A stretch of 64,000 nucleotides of DNA from Dysidea avara (taxonomy: Eukaryota; Porifera; Demospongiae; Dictyoceratida; Dysideidae). This document shows, piece by piece, positions 47,201 to 57,800 of the stretch. The stretch's first letter is position 1; every line of letters starts with the position of its first letter. Made by a program: the position numbers and the translations under genes. Location of the stretch: NCBI RefSeq assembly GCF_963678975.1, contig NC_089272.1:40739391-40803390 (forward strand), given 5' to 3'. The notes beneath the pieces were generated by a model. The model saw only the letters and a list, made by a program, of their open reading frames with translations. It ran no database searches and was not told the origin of the DNA.

Positions 47201-49276
47201 ATATATCTTGTAGAAAATTTAAAATCAATTTCTACAATGTTATGTATAAAAATCTCACTGATCTGCTATGCCTCCTCATGAAGACACAGTGATCATTGGT
47301 GAGATCTGCAATGCTACTCAGCACATCAATGATCATTTGTGAGATCTGCAATGCTACTCTGCACATCAGTGATCATTTGTTAGGTGTGTTGTGTGGTGAC
47401 TACCTCAACTGGAGATATACAGATACCTATCTGCTATATAGGAGGTCTCTATTCATTTTAGAGAACCTCTCTAGAGGCCTTTTAGTGATTTTAAAGACCC
47501 CATTATCTCCCAAAGATCAAAGGATATTATGCTTACCATTTTTTACCTTTCATAAGAACTAAGCATGCTTATCATAATTGTTCTGTAACGTGCAGATAAT
47601 TGTGCTTCATCATCCATGCAAAAACTCTTACTACTTTATAGCACCTAAAGCTCTTTACATGCATAGATACTGCAATGGAATGAATAGAATAATTGCTGCA
47701 AAGTATTATAAATGGTAACTTACCACAACTATGCACAATTGTGTACAAGTGATTTCACAGTGAAAAGAAACATGTGAGAAGATGTTTCCTTTGTGTATAT
47801 TTTGCACAGGGTTAGGATGTTCATTTTTGAATGAGCAGTGTACTGACAAGAATGTGTATCCATATTTGTGTGATCCAAGTGATATCAAGCCATTATGTAC
47901 ACCCGATCACTTGAGTAAGGTCTGTACATAACTATTCCACATCAAACACATATTATTCACCATTGTTGCTGTAATAGGGTAACTGCTTTGTACAATGGGG
48001 TGGATTTGATCATTGTCCAGTTGCAATTGCTTACAACGTTGATGATTACTGTCGAGCGGAGCATGCAACGGTATAAATAATAATTTTGATACAATGTTCC
48101 AAGCAGTTAATATTTTTGTGTGTTGTATTTTGTAGTCAACAACCACAGTAGAAAGTTTTACCAGTAGCTCAATTTGTGTTGATGCAGTGAGATTATTGTC
48201 TTCTTATACTTGTGGTACCTACATCAGAAAACCAGTGTGGCCACTTTGTGTGGCACAAAATTCATACAGTGTAAATGGCGATAAACAACATGTCCTAAAT
48301 GTGGAAGGTATGGATTTGAAATAGCAATTAAATTTTATCTAGTATACAATTTTTTTTCTGTTCTGTATCAAACACTAAGAATTATGTAATAATATTATTT
48401 TATGTTGATATTATCATGTTCTATAAAGCAGATTTTGGTAAAAGTAGCTAGCTACATTATGCACATAATATGGAACATGTAGGAATACTCTGTCCTGTAA
48501 ACTCAACAATTCTCCTACCTCAGAGTTAGTGGTCACAAATTGGACACTTGCAGGACCGTAACCTAATTCCTGTATCTTTCCAGTTATCATGACTGTTGAG
48601 TCATTCCTAGTTGCTGAGGTTGGGAGTTCCAATACTTGGTTTTTTTGTTTTTTTATTTCTCTTAGACAATAGACGAAAGGTAGTTGTAGTATAAGTAATA
48701 CTGGTAAAACAGGTAGCACTGGTAATGGTTTTCCCCTGCTCTATCCTTCTTGAAGCTCTTTCCTTATTCCCTACCTCTTCAAAGTCAGGTAAGCCTTAAC
48801 TCTAGTCCTAGTCTCTACAAGCTAAAAGTAAAACCTGACCTTTCTCTCAGGTTGGTGCCTTCTTGCTGTTCGATGCTGCTCTATCTCCTCCACTGTAGCT
48901 TAGAAGACCCCTTCCTTGTAGTCAAACTTAGATAAGGAATAGGTCATAGCCTTATTCAACATATCTATCACAATGACTCAGTACAACTACGTACAACTAA
49001 AACAGTTAGAGTACAGTATTATATGTATATGTATTACAGTATGTAATGTAGTGCTTATGTAATTATGTGTGTTGTTGAAAAAAATGTATTATCATTACAA
49101 AGCTCTAGCAAATTGTTTATACATCCTTGTAAGAAACCGAGAACAAATATTTAGATAAGTTTATTCAATCATACAATTTTGTAGGACAGCTATATGGATG
49201 TCAAGATGGACATGCTGTGATAACTGGTGATAACTGGATAATGTCATGTCCTCCAACTGATGAAGTAGTATCATGA
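41284..49276 (+). CDS. Leishmanolysin-like (M8) zinc metallopeptidase
   Basis: Twelve exons read in consistent phase: 41284-41743, 44419-44519, 44771-44868, 44922-45009, 45066-45151, 45206-45262, 45313-45428, 47810-47919, 47978-48070, 48136-48307 and 49185 onward, plus the uncertain first exon. Family features in order: prodomain end (RNADYLLFVSA), TLAYASHC and GYINICPL, the zinc motif HEMIHALGFS (44822-44836), LLENEGGAGTS, SHWEKR with the third zinc ligand (His at 45210-45212), ELMNG with the Met-turn (45243-45245), LLEDSGWYKANY, and the cysteine-rich C-terminal part (GLGCSFL, CP and CPP blocks). It is a secreted or surface zinc endopeptidase. All zinc ligands and the catalytic Glu are present. 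An in-frame TGA at 49274-49276 ends the frame inside the last exon, but the same frame continues to a donor site at 49329 and joins the next exons in phase. A single changed codon in a mosaic gene is likely. Confidence 0.85.
41930..42353. mobile_element. CAGTG-ended TIR element, intronic copy
   Basis: The ends CAATGGTGGATC and GATCCACCACTG form inverted repeats. The interior matches 9428-9908 and 11546-11967 (shared CTTCAACAGAAACCCCCTTT and TTTAGCTCAGTGG). It includes a close pair of CTCTATTAGAG motifs at 42123-42171. It lies in the intron 41744-44418. Confidence 0.7.
42462..42850. mobile_element. CATAGG-ended TIR element, intronic
   Basis: The ends CATAGGAGGCAGAAG and complement of CATAGGCAGCAGAAG flank G-rich and C-rich runs (GTTGGGGGTGC on the left; GCACCCCC repeated on the right). 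The 5-bp CTTTG flanks both ends and may be a target duplication or chance. The interior holds a GGGGGCATGCCCCCC hairpin, also found in the intron near 57815, and a CTCTATTAGAG pair at 42673-42714. Confidence 0.65.
43926..44344. mobile_element. hAT-type MITE, 419 bp, intronic
   Basis: The ends TAGAGTTGTACCGAT and complement (ATCGGTACTACTCTA) are typical of hAT short elements. The flanks ATTAATAT (43918-43925) and ATTAATGT (44345-44352) agree at seven of eight positions. Interior words GATACCCGAT and TTATCGGCTTCTACCC pair imperfectly. It lies 75 bp before the next peptidase exon. Confidence 0.8.
45733..46937. mobile_element. Intronic foldback element with 8-bp TSD
   Basis: The left arm 45733-46006 and right arm about 46690-46937 are inverted copies ending GGGTAGTGGTAAAACCAGG and complement. 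The exact 8-bp repeat CTTCCTAG flanks it (45725-45732 and 46938-46945). The loop (about 690 bp) holds a minus-strand LINE remnant. It lies in the 2.4-kb intron 45429-47809; the neighbouring introns are only 50-65 bp. Confidence 0.88.
46290..46690 (-). pseudogene. LINE reverse-transcriptase C-terminal remnant
   Basis: Read on the minus strand with frameshifts and stops, the segment shows the usual tail of non-LTR retrotransposon ORF2 proteins: a QLDKVQRSAAR-like start, a block like HVGPSILANFRTK, and SCLKLWNDLPQSL near the end (family pattern: aromatic, WN-LP, then a short helix). It is a dead fragment of a CR1-like or related LINE carried in the loop of the foldback element at 45733-46937. 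Confidence 0.6.
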
Positions 49277-49835
49277 TCTCCACTAGTTTATAATCAGTTA
49301 CCTACACTAACAACTACTGGAGAACTTGGTAAGAGAATTAAGTACTGTTGTATGTACAAGTATATAGATAGTCAAGATTCAATGTGCATGTTACCTAAAA
49401 ACTTAAACTGACTTAAGCGTCAATGATTCGGCAGTATTAATTGACCCTTGTATAAATCCTGAATGTGTGTACTTTCTGTGTGCAAGCCTGGGCTGTGTAT
49501 GTTTACAAAATTTGTTATTACCATAAAGTATGTACGTGATATGTACACACTTGCTTGTCTGCCTCTGTCAGTGCACGTCTGATGATGAATGTTGCAATAA
49601 AATAAAACATTTCATCTAATGAATTCTATTAATATGTGCCTAACAAACAGACAGATTCTAAGGAAAGCTTAGTTTGGCTTCTTTTGGTTTGGGTATTTTT
49701 ATGGCTAGCATTATGAAAGTGAAGATTCCCTCTGATATCAATAAGATAAATTTATAACGTGGGTGATAACCACACTGTTTCCTGTTATTCATTTAGGTAG
49801 TTGTGATCTAGGTGCTTTTGGGAATGTTTTACCAG
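49277..49835 (+). CDS. Linker exons between M8 and IgGFc-binding domains
   Basis: After the TGA at 49274-49276 the same exon stays open through SPLVYNQLPTLTTTGELG to a GTAAGA donor at 49329. The next short exon, 49797-49835, encodes SCDLGAFGNVLP and joins in phase, ending at GTAAGT. A Thr-rich linker of this kind is common between secreted modules. I see no promoter, start codon or signal peptide here, which argues that the downstream modules belong to the same transcript as the peptidase. Confidence 0.6.
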
Positions 49836-49885
49836 GTAAGTGAATCATCAAATATCAAGTGTTATTTATTTTTTTGAAACTGTAG

Positions 49886-51103
49886 TGACACATTTGACAA
49901 ATAGAATGCATAGACAAAGTGTGGTATCATTTGGAGGAGTCAGTGTCCACAATGACATCACTATCCTGTTACATGTCAATACATATACTAATGCCACTAT
50001 TCCAATCTGTCAACTATTTGGATGTACAACATGTGATGGTCCCCTACTGGTAGACTTTTATACAGTAGTCAGTGGTAGTGTAATGTACTTAGTGACTAGT
50101 GGATCAGTAGTGGTCAGCGCAGAGTTTACCAATATACTAACACAAGCTAAACATTATAGTCTTATGTTGATGTTAAATCCACAAGCCAGTCACTCTTTTG
50201 TGTATTATGCAGTATCTACACTGTCTAATGATGGTAGTTTCTTCAGAGTTGCTGCTTTAACTAACAATGTGGAGGTTAGGATAGCTCCTAGTACAAATGT
50301 GATTATTAATAGGTTTAAAATTTTTTCTGGAGAAGAGTACATTACAACACTAGATATCGGAGAGTCAGTGATGGTTACTAGTAGTGAAGATCTTACTGGT
50401 TCTAGAGTAACTGCTAATAAAGCAATATCATTTTATTCTGGTCGCTATTGTGGCTCTGGTGGCATTGAAAGTTGTCCACTTTTGATCACTCAAATTCCTC
50501 CATTCAATTCATGGGGGAACAGTTTCATATTACACACCAATGTCAGTGGGTTGATAGGAAACATGTTCAAGTTGATATCATCTGATATTGGTGCTAGTGT
50601 GTCAGTTAACTGTACTAGTAATGGAATTAACTATGAGAGTAACAACTACCATCTTGGCTTTAGACAACACCTTATTTTATCCATTACTCATCATCACTGC
50701 ATAGTTAACTCTGATGAGAATATTCTGATAATACAATTCAAAGATAACGATCAGTCACCATTAGACACCTTCATGACTATTATACCAGCAACTGAACAGT
50801 TTGAAGATCACTATATCTTCAATGCAAACAACAGTGGTACTCATGTTGCATTAACTGTCATGGGAACTAACCCTAACATTAATCCCATATTACTTGATAA
50901 CAATCCTGCAACTGTGAACTGGGAGACAGTTAACTCACACACTTACTATGCTGTTCTTAGTCTTCCTTCTGGTAGACACACACTAACCTTCTCAGAAGGT
51001 GATGTTAAATTTGGAGCTACCATATATGGACCTAGTGGAACTGATACATATGCACTTCCAGCTGGAATGAAACTTAATCTAGCCACTGACCTACCATCAC
51101 AAG
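49886..51103 (+). CDS. IgGFc-binding protein N-terminal domain exon
   Basis: One 1.2-kb exon, entered at an AG (49884-49885) and left at G-GTGTGT (51104), encodes about 405 residues. Signatures of the IgGFcBP_N domain are clear: SVMVTSSEDLTGSRVTANKAISFYSG near the middle, followed by CGSGGIESCPLLITQIPPFNSWG, then repeated beta-strand-like stretches ending in a GATIYG segment. In FCGBP-type mucus proteins and related invertebrate proteins this domain lies at the N-terminus of secreted or surface proteins. There are many potential N-glycosylation sites (for example NCTSN, NNSGT). Upstream AG and downstream GT positions keep the phase with the linker and the following FN3-like exon. Confidence 0.88.
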
Positions 51104-51156
51104 GTGTGTTGAAATCTGTTATATACACTACATCTTATCTGTACACTATTCTCCAG

Positions 51157-51411
51157 CTCCTCCACCAGTTCAAGATGCAGTACTAACACTAGTTGATGGA
51201 ATGATCAATGTCACATGTACACCTTCAGTTATTCTTAATGGAATCATTTACCAGTACATTGTACAGAGAGTCAACTCTAGTGGGAAATTTGATCATCATG
51301 TTCCAGCTAACCAACACACAATATCACTACCCAACTTCAATGATGCTCTTGTTTTTGTAGCTGCTGTTAATCTGTATGGTCAAAGTGATTTTAAGAATGT
51401 CAAGTCTCAAG
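51157..51411 (+). CDS. FN3-like module exon
   Basis: This exon encodes 85 residues starting APPPVQDAVLTL after a 53-bp intron and ending before GTATTG at 51412. The pattern (Pro-rich start, V-x-V-x-C strand, YQYIVQRV strand, hydrophobic FVAAVNLYGQSD end) fits a fibronectin type III fold. It continues in phase from the IgGFc-binding exon and into the EGF exon. Confidence 0.7.
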
Positions 51412-52074
51412 GTATTGTTGTTGGTTAAAACATGTACATGCATGTATACTGTCCATGGTGGCCAAGAAATGATGCAAGCATGCACATGAGCCCAATGGTT
51501 TTGTATTGAAAAACATTCTGGACCTCCCTATGGTGCTCCCGATTGATGAAGTACAACAAGTACATGTTAATGGCACATTAAGCCCTGTTAAGTTTCACTA
51601 AATTAATAGGTTATAGCTTTTAAACTTGGGCTACACATAAATCATACGAGATATCATGCCAGATCATGATGCAGTAAGTGTGGGAAAAATTTATTTTGAC
51701 AAGCTAGAAAGACACAGAGGGGAGGGTTTCGGTTGAGAAAAAGTAAGAATAAACATTCGAGAAGTCACATCATCCTTCACAGAGATAGTAGTGGTGTGCA
51801 CTGTAGTCGGGGATCACATGAGACTAGAAAGATGAAGAAAGCCACCAAATGACTAGCAACAATTGGTCACCACAAAGAAATGGGTATTCAATGTTGACGG
51901 CCACCATTCAGTATTGCTGCCCTCTTTCAATGTTATACCTCATCTTACAATCTCAAAAATGCGATAAACACAAAAAATTGTAGCACTTATTACACTTCCA
52001 ACCTCCTCTGGTGCAGACTTGTGTGTAAATGTATTATACATATACACCTGTAACACTCTTTGTATCCACTGTAG

Positions 52075-52190
52075 TACCTTGTCATCCATCTCCGTGTATA
52101 AATGGAGGGACTTGTTCAGATTATGGTGCAACATTGCATTGCAGTTGTAGTGATACATATATTGGTACCTATTGTGAGTCTGCTCGGAAG
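52075..52190 (+). CDS. EGF-like module exon
   Basis: This single exon encodes VPCHPSPCINGGTCSDYG, then HCSCSDTYIGTYCE. The six cysteines show the canonical EGF spacing (C-x4-C-x4-C-x8-C-x-C-x8-C by eye, fourth and fifth as CSC). It starts after the AG at 52073-52074 and ends at AAG-GTACGC. The next intron is 2.6 kb. Confidence 0.85.
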
Positions 52191-52795
52191 GTACGCAGGT
52201 GTTATAGGTTATCATGAAGTCACTCACACATACATACATACATACATTACTTTTTTTTGCTTAATGTGTTCACTTACAGGGTAGTTACTGTATAGGCTGG
52301 AGTCAAAATGCCTCAAAATATTGCCCAAATGCTTTCAGAAATTTTCCAAAATTTTCACCTATTGTGCTCTTTCAGTGTTCCCGTTATGCTTTCATTATGC
52401 TCCTAAGTTAGCAACATTTTCTTGCAGGAACATTTTAATCAGTGAATGCTCTATTAGGGCATTTCACTACAAAGTGACTGTTCTGTTAGAGAGTATTAAT
52501 CTAAGGAGCTATGTACAATTCATTTGAGTTTTCTATTGCAGTTTGCAGTTTCCACTGACTGCTCTATTAGGGAGTATCAATGTATTCTAAACTCCATAGT
52601 TTGAAATACCCACCTAGTGTACTAGCATTATGGTAGCACAGCACTCCAGCCTATTATGCTTTTTATTATGCTGGCACATTTGATGCAGGCCTAGCAGTTA
52701 CCACTTACCTGTATGTTATAGTGCCTAGAGGCGTTTAAGGCACTGGTGTTGTGTCAGTGTATTACATTTACATTTTGTTTATCAGCAGCTGTAAA

Positions 52796-53041
52796 TGTGA
52801 CCCGACGTCAATTTAAACAATGTGTGCATGCTTGTTCCTTGAGGCACTATAATTATATGACTGGATTTTGTTTCCACACATATCCAGATTTATGACTTTA
52901 GAGGACCATAATTTGATTTTGACCTGTTGTAGCACAATGTGAAAGAATTGTGTGAAAAATGTACATCACTAGCTATACTGAGCGGTTAAAGTCAAAGAAT
53001 TGTATGTGTGTGAAAGCTTGGTTTTGTCAAATCCAGTCACA
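52796..53041. mobile_element. TGTGAC MITE family, 246-bp copy
   Basis: It starts TGTGACCCGACGTCAATT and ends GGATTTGAC-type sequence's partner (AAATCCAGTCACA). Size and ends match the copies at 10237-10486 and 27840-28091, although the inner repeat here is weak. It lies in the intron 52191-54801; the flanks AAA and TATG are the same as at 40544-41180. Confidence 0.6.
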
Positions 53042-54801
53042 TATGAAGTACAAAATTTTCTAAAGGAGGTTACTCTTTAAAACTTTCCTATATGAATTAA
53101 ATAAAACCATCTGATCATCTCTTTGACATTAGACAATTATTTTTCCAACTGCTGCACTTATGACATGTCACTTGGTGTGTTTGTAGTACCTTAATGCTTA
53201 TCATTCATTCAAAGTTTTAGCTCCATACACTCCATATATAGTTTTTGATTTATGACCACAAATATTTTGAATATTTTGGTCCATCTCAAGTTACGAAATC
53301 AACTAACTTCACACTGTGCAAATGTTATTTTTAAGCACAAATTTCTCTGATGGAAGACTGTTGACCAACCTACCCAGTGATTCCTAAATTATGGGATATC
53401 TACTTAATTAAGGCTCAAAGTACTTTGTTGAAAACTTTAATTCTTTATATTTTGAAAAAACTGCTTGAAATTCTTTGGATTCCTTTGTAAATAATGATTG
53501 GGTCATGGTCTGTGTTTAATAAATTTTTTGTGGTGTGATCACAATGGACTTAAGAGATATGTGTAAATTTGCCCTTGGTGATTATTGTGCCATTCCTCAG
53601 GTCTCTAAAATAGCGAAGATACCTCGATTAGTGTGATAACCAATTTAGACTATGGCTCGTACCAGCTCTGATCACTGCAATAATGGCGGCTTCCTGATCG
53701 AATTAGTGTTAAAACAACTCACTGGTAGGCTTCCTAGATGAATACAATCATCTCTATTATCCAGCGATGTTTTCTTCATACTCCAGTGATAATTTCTGAT
53801 GGCTGTTGTGACCGGAATCCAACAAAACACGTGACGCATGTGACAAAAAGTTTGTCACAGGTATCTAACCAGTTTAGATACCTACCCGCAGGTATCTATT
53901 GAATTTTAAATACCTCATTAACGACCAAACTTCAAAGCATACTATGCATGCCATATTCTAAAATGAATTATGCTGTGGTATGCAGTGGAATTTTGGGGCT
54001 TATTATTGCTGTATGGGAGTGTATACCTTCAATAACCACTAGCAACAAGGCCATGCCAAGTTTGTCTTCTTACAGAATGAAGGTCTCTAGGTACAGTGCA
54101 ATCTGTACTAGTGAACACCTGCATTGAAAGACCACCTACGTGCTGCATTTAATTTATACTTCTTTAATTGGATATTAATGTATAGGACCAATGCAACAAC
54201 TCTTTCTAGAAAATCCAAAAATAGTTCTTATTAGACAGGTGGATTTTAAATGAGATCACCATGCATCCAAAAATATGTGAATGTTGTACCATTTCTTCAG
54301 AAATACTTTATTAAATTTTATTAAGTCAAATCCTGCTGTAGTACGTTTACATACAGTACTGTACATAGCCCCACTCCACAGTATTCAAGTTATGTATATG
54401 GCTGCATAGGTACAACAGACCTTCAAAAAGGATACCCAGGCACCTTAATAGCCACGATATGTGCTTATCATCTCACTTTATAATTGTACACACATTTTGA
54501 CCAAAGAAAAATCTGTGGTTTCTCAAAAATGAATACTATCAATGGTCCAGGAAATAGAAGAGTTACACTGTATACAGTACTTGTACCAAGAGTTTTTATA
54601 TTATGAACACTTGCTCACACTTATCTCTGTTTATGACTGAAGTATTAATTATATGGCCACTTAGTATAGCTGCAAGTTTTAAGGAGTGAAGTGTGGTAGA
54701 GCATATGTAAACCTGCAATGAAACACTCCAATTGCATAATGTACTTAATGTCCATTAGCAGATGATTTATGTATTAACTTTCCTATACATTTCTCTTATA
54801 G

Positions 54802-57800
54802 CTGTACCCATTTGGATATAATCATGGTGATGATAGAGTATATTCAACTGATGATGGAAGCTCATCGGCAATATATCTTTCTCCAACTTTCAAGTTTTAC
54901 GGCCATTCTGAATGGAGTGCATATGTATGTAATACATTGTAAAGTGTCTGTAATTCTGTGTTACAGTACTTACAGTATAGTGTCACTCAACCTTTAAATG
55001 GATCACTTTAATCAGGCCTGAATATCTTAGCACAAGTCTGTCTTTTAGATACTGAAATTTGGAGGTAGTGACATTTTGATTGACAATTACTACTATTATT
55101 ATAATAATGATGTACAACACTAGTGTACTCAGGGGAGTATATCCAGGATTGTTTCTAGATTTGGTAATGAGTTTAGGTGCAGTGAAGCTGGGGGCACAAC
55201 TTCAGACACTGATAGATTTTGTACATTAAAATGCTTCAAAATTTACTAGATTTTCAATAACATGCTTGGTTCCCTTTAGGTCCTAAATGTCAATTATGAT
55301 TTATGGATACTCAGATACTGCATAGTGCATAGTGAACCAAATGCATACTCTCAAATTCTACAGCTGACATGAAAAACAAAAGCAAGCTACTAAATTAATT
55401 TAAGTTACTGCTGTCTTACATTATTCTTTAATAACCATTTTAAAAATAGTATTTCATTATGAATGTTCTATTAGAGTAGTTTTGACTGCTCTATTAGAGT
55501 ATATCATGGATCTGTGTAAATTTTCTTCAAAACATACCGTTTTACTTTCCAATCAATCCACCTTTGAGAAATCAATGTAGGTTTCCTATATCACACTGCA
55601 GCTGTAATGTTCTGCACTGTTCCCGTGAAAAATAAAACTATAAGAAGTGTTACATCCTTACTGTGCTAAAGATACCATAATGGACTTGCGCAGTAGGGAC
55701 ATACTTCTTATTGTTTTACTGTGATTTAATATCACACACTTGTTTCATTACTTTTATTTATGTGCTATGGTCCCTACTCTAGTTGAAAATTCCAATTTTT
55801 TTGTGTACTTGTTTGTTAACTATTTTTGTAAAACAAAATTATTATGTGGTGAACCCATGCATACCACTTTAAAAGAAAGAAATGGTGTTGCACAATCCAG
55901 CTATCAATTGTCATCTGAAAAGTGAAGTATCCATTACGCTTTGTTGTCAGCTATGCTTAACCCATTACACAGCATTACAAATCAAGAACTGTTCAAACAG
56001 CACCTCTGCAATCAAAGTAGCTACTATGAAAAATACAAACGATTTCCATTACGAAGGGAAGCCATGCATCACACGTTACTACTAAATTGATACCTTTTGG
56101 GCTGTCAGCAAAGATGAATGGGACACAAAGGAGGACACTGGTAAGTCCATGAAGAATGCATTGTACACCCTGCGGTACACCCTGCAGTACACCCTGCGGT
56201 ACACCCTGTGGTACGCCTAAAGGCTGAAGTGACATCAAACAGTGAAAAATCAAGCCCATGACCTTAGCCATTATTGAGTTATGCTTGCCTGAAGGCATCT
56301 GCATCATTGTCAGGGAAAGTGAGGCTGGTGTTTGAGTAATGTTTTTCATGGGCTACACCTACACTTTGTGGTCCCTACTATACAGTACTATTGCGATGTA
56401 TGATACAAATACATGAAATTGACAAGGAGAAAACACCCTGGCCACCAGGCAGACTCCTGTAATTTTAATCGGATGGCTCCAGCCTAGGTCCAGTCATAAA
56501 TGTTTTCTCCTTTCTGCACCTTTTCAAGCATACTTAATATAAAGGCTGTATAGGACCAGGTGTCTACAGACTTTCAGCACTTATGCTGTAAAGCCTTAAT
56601 AATAAATAAAAGATTGCTTGTATGGTGTTTCTGATATTTTTATCTATCGTATGGTCATTATAGTTAGAATAAAAATACGGCAGTTGATATATGTACATAC
56701 ATGTGTTGTACAGGTGAATGCTAATGGAGTCATTAGTTTAAGTAGTGACTTTGATGACTCTGTTGTACGTCCATTACCACTGACTGGAACTGATAAGATC
56801 ATTGCACCATACTGGGCTGATGTTGATATTACAGGAACTGGAGATATTTACTATCGTCAGACCACTGATGATGATCTCCTTGCTAGAGCAACTGAACAAA
56901 TAAGAACAGCTTTTCCTTATTCTCAAGTTGTATCAGTTGAAAACTTGTTAGTTGCAACATGGGATAGAGTTGGCTACTATCCTGAAGGAACTGATAAGGT
57001 AAGATGTCTTTATATGCATCTTTAGCCATACTGTAATTACCATTAAGAAGTTAGTAAATATTATGGCCAGATTTTTATAAAACTGCATGCACAATGTAGG
57101 GGTGGATTTGGGAGGGAGGCTGAAGCCCTGCCCTTCATATTTAGGCTTTACTTGATCAATATGCTGAGTATTATAATGAAATTTTGTCTTAGCATAATTA
57201 TATGATCACTAATAATACAAATACTCATAAAACCACCTTATAAACATCTTTCCAAGGTATTATCAGTGGATTTATGCTAAAGTTTATACAACAAGGACCC
57301 GGATCAGCATTGGAGGTGTACAAGATCGAGATACTCTAATAGAATAGTCAGCTAGCTACTCTAATAGAACATTCACTGGAAACATGTAGTTGGTTCTGTT
57401 ATGGAATTTTTCCAAATCTGCCTGCACCTATACATGCAATGAAGTGCATTGGTCCGTCTTCATTCATCTACTTGTGTAGTTAATATGTATGGCAATACTT
57501 AATTCAGGTACACAATTTCCATTGAAAATGCTCTCAGATTCAATCTTGTATTGTTCAAATTTCAAAATTTTCCACTTTCAACATTCTTATTCTAACATGC
57601 ACCTATTCAGTGTTGTGCAATTGTGAGAGGGGTGCATCATGTACTTGGTTGTCTGTAAACTTTTCGATTAGCAAAATGCTTCAGAGAGCCATACCTATAA
57701 TCTAAAGGCAGTATATAAAATATCTACAGGCAGATAATATTATGAATTTTATGTGGAAATGTCTCCAAATTGCAGTATTTTAGCATCTATTTTTCAAAAT

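Noticed and set aside
48414-48935. Open frames on both strands in the 877-bp intron
   Set aside because: They do not join neighbouring exons in phase and match no domain.
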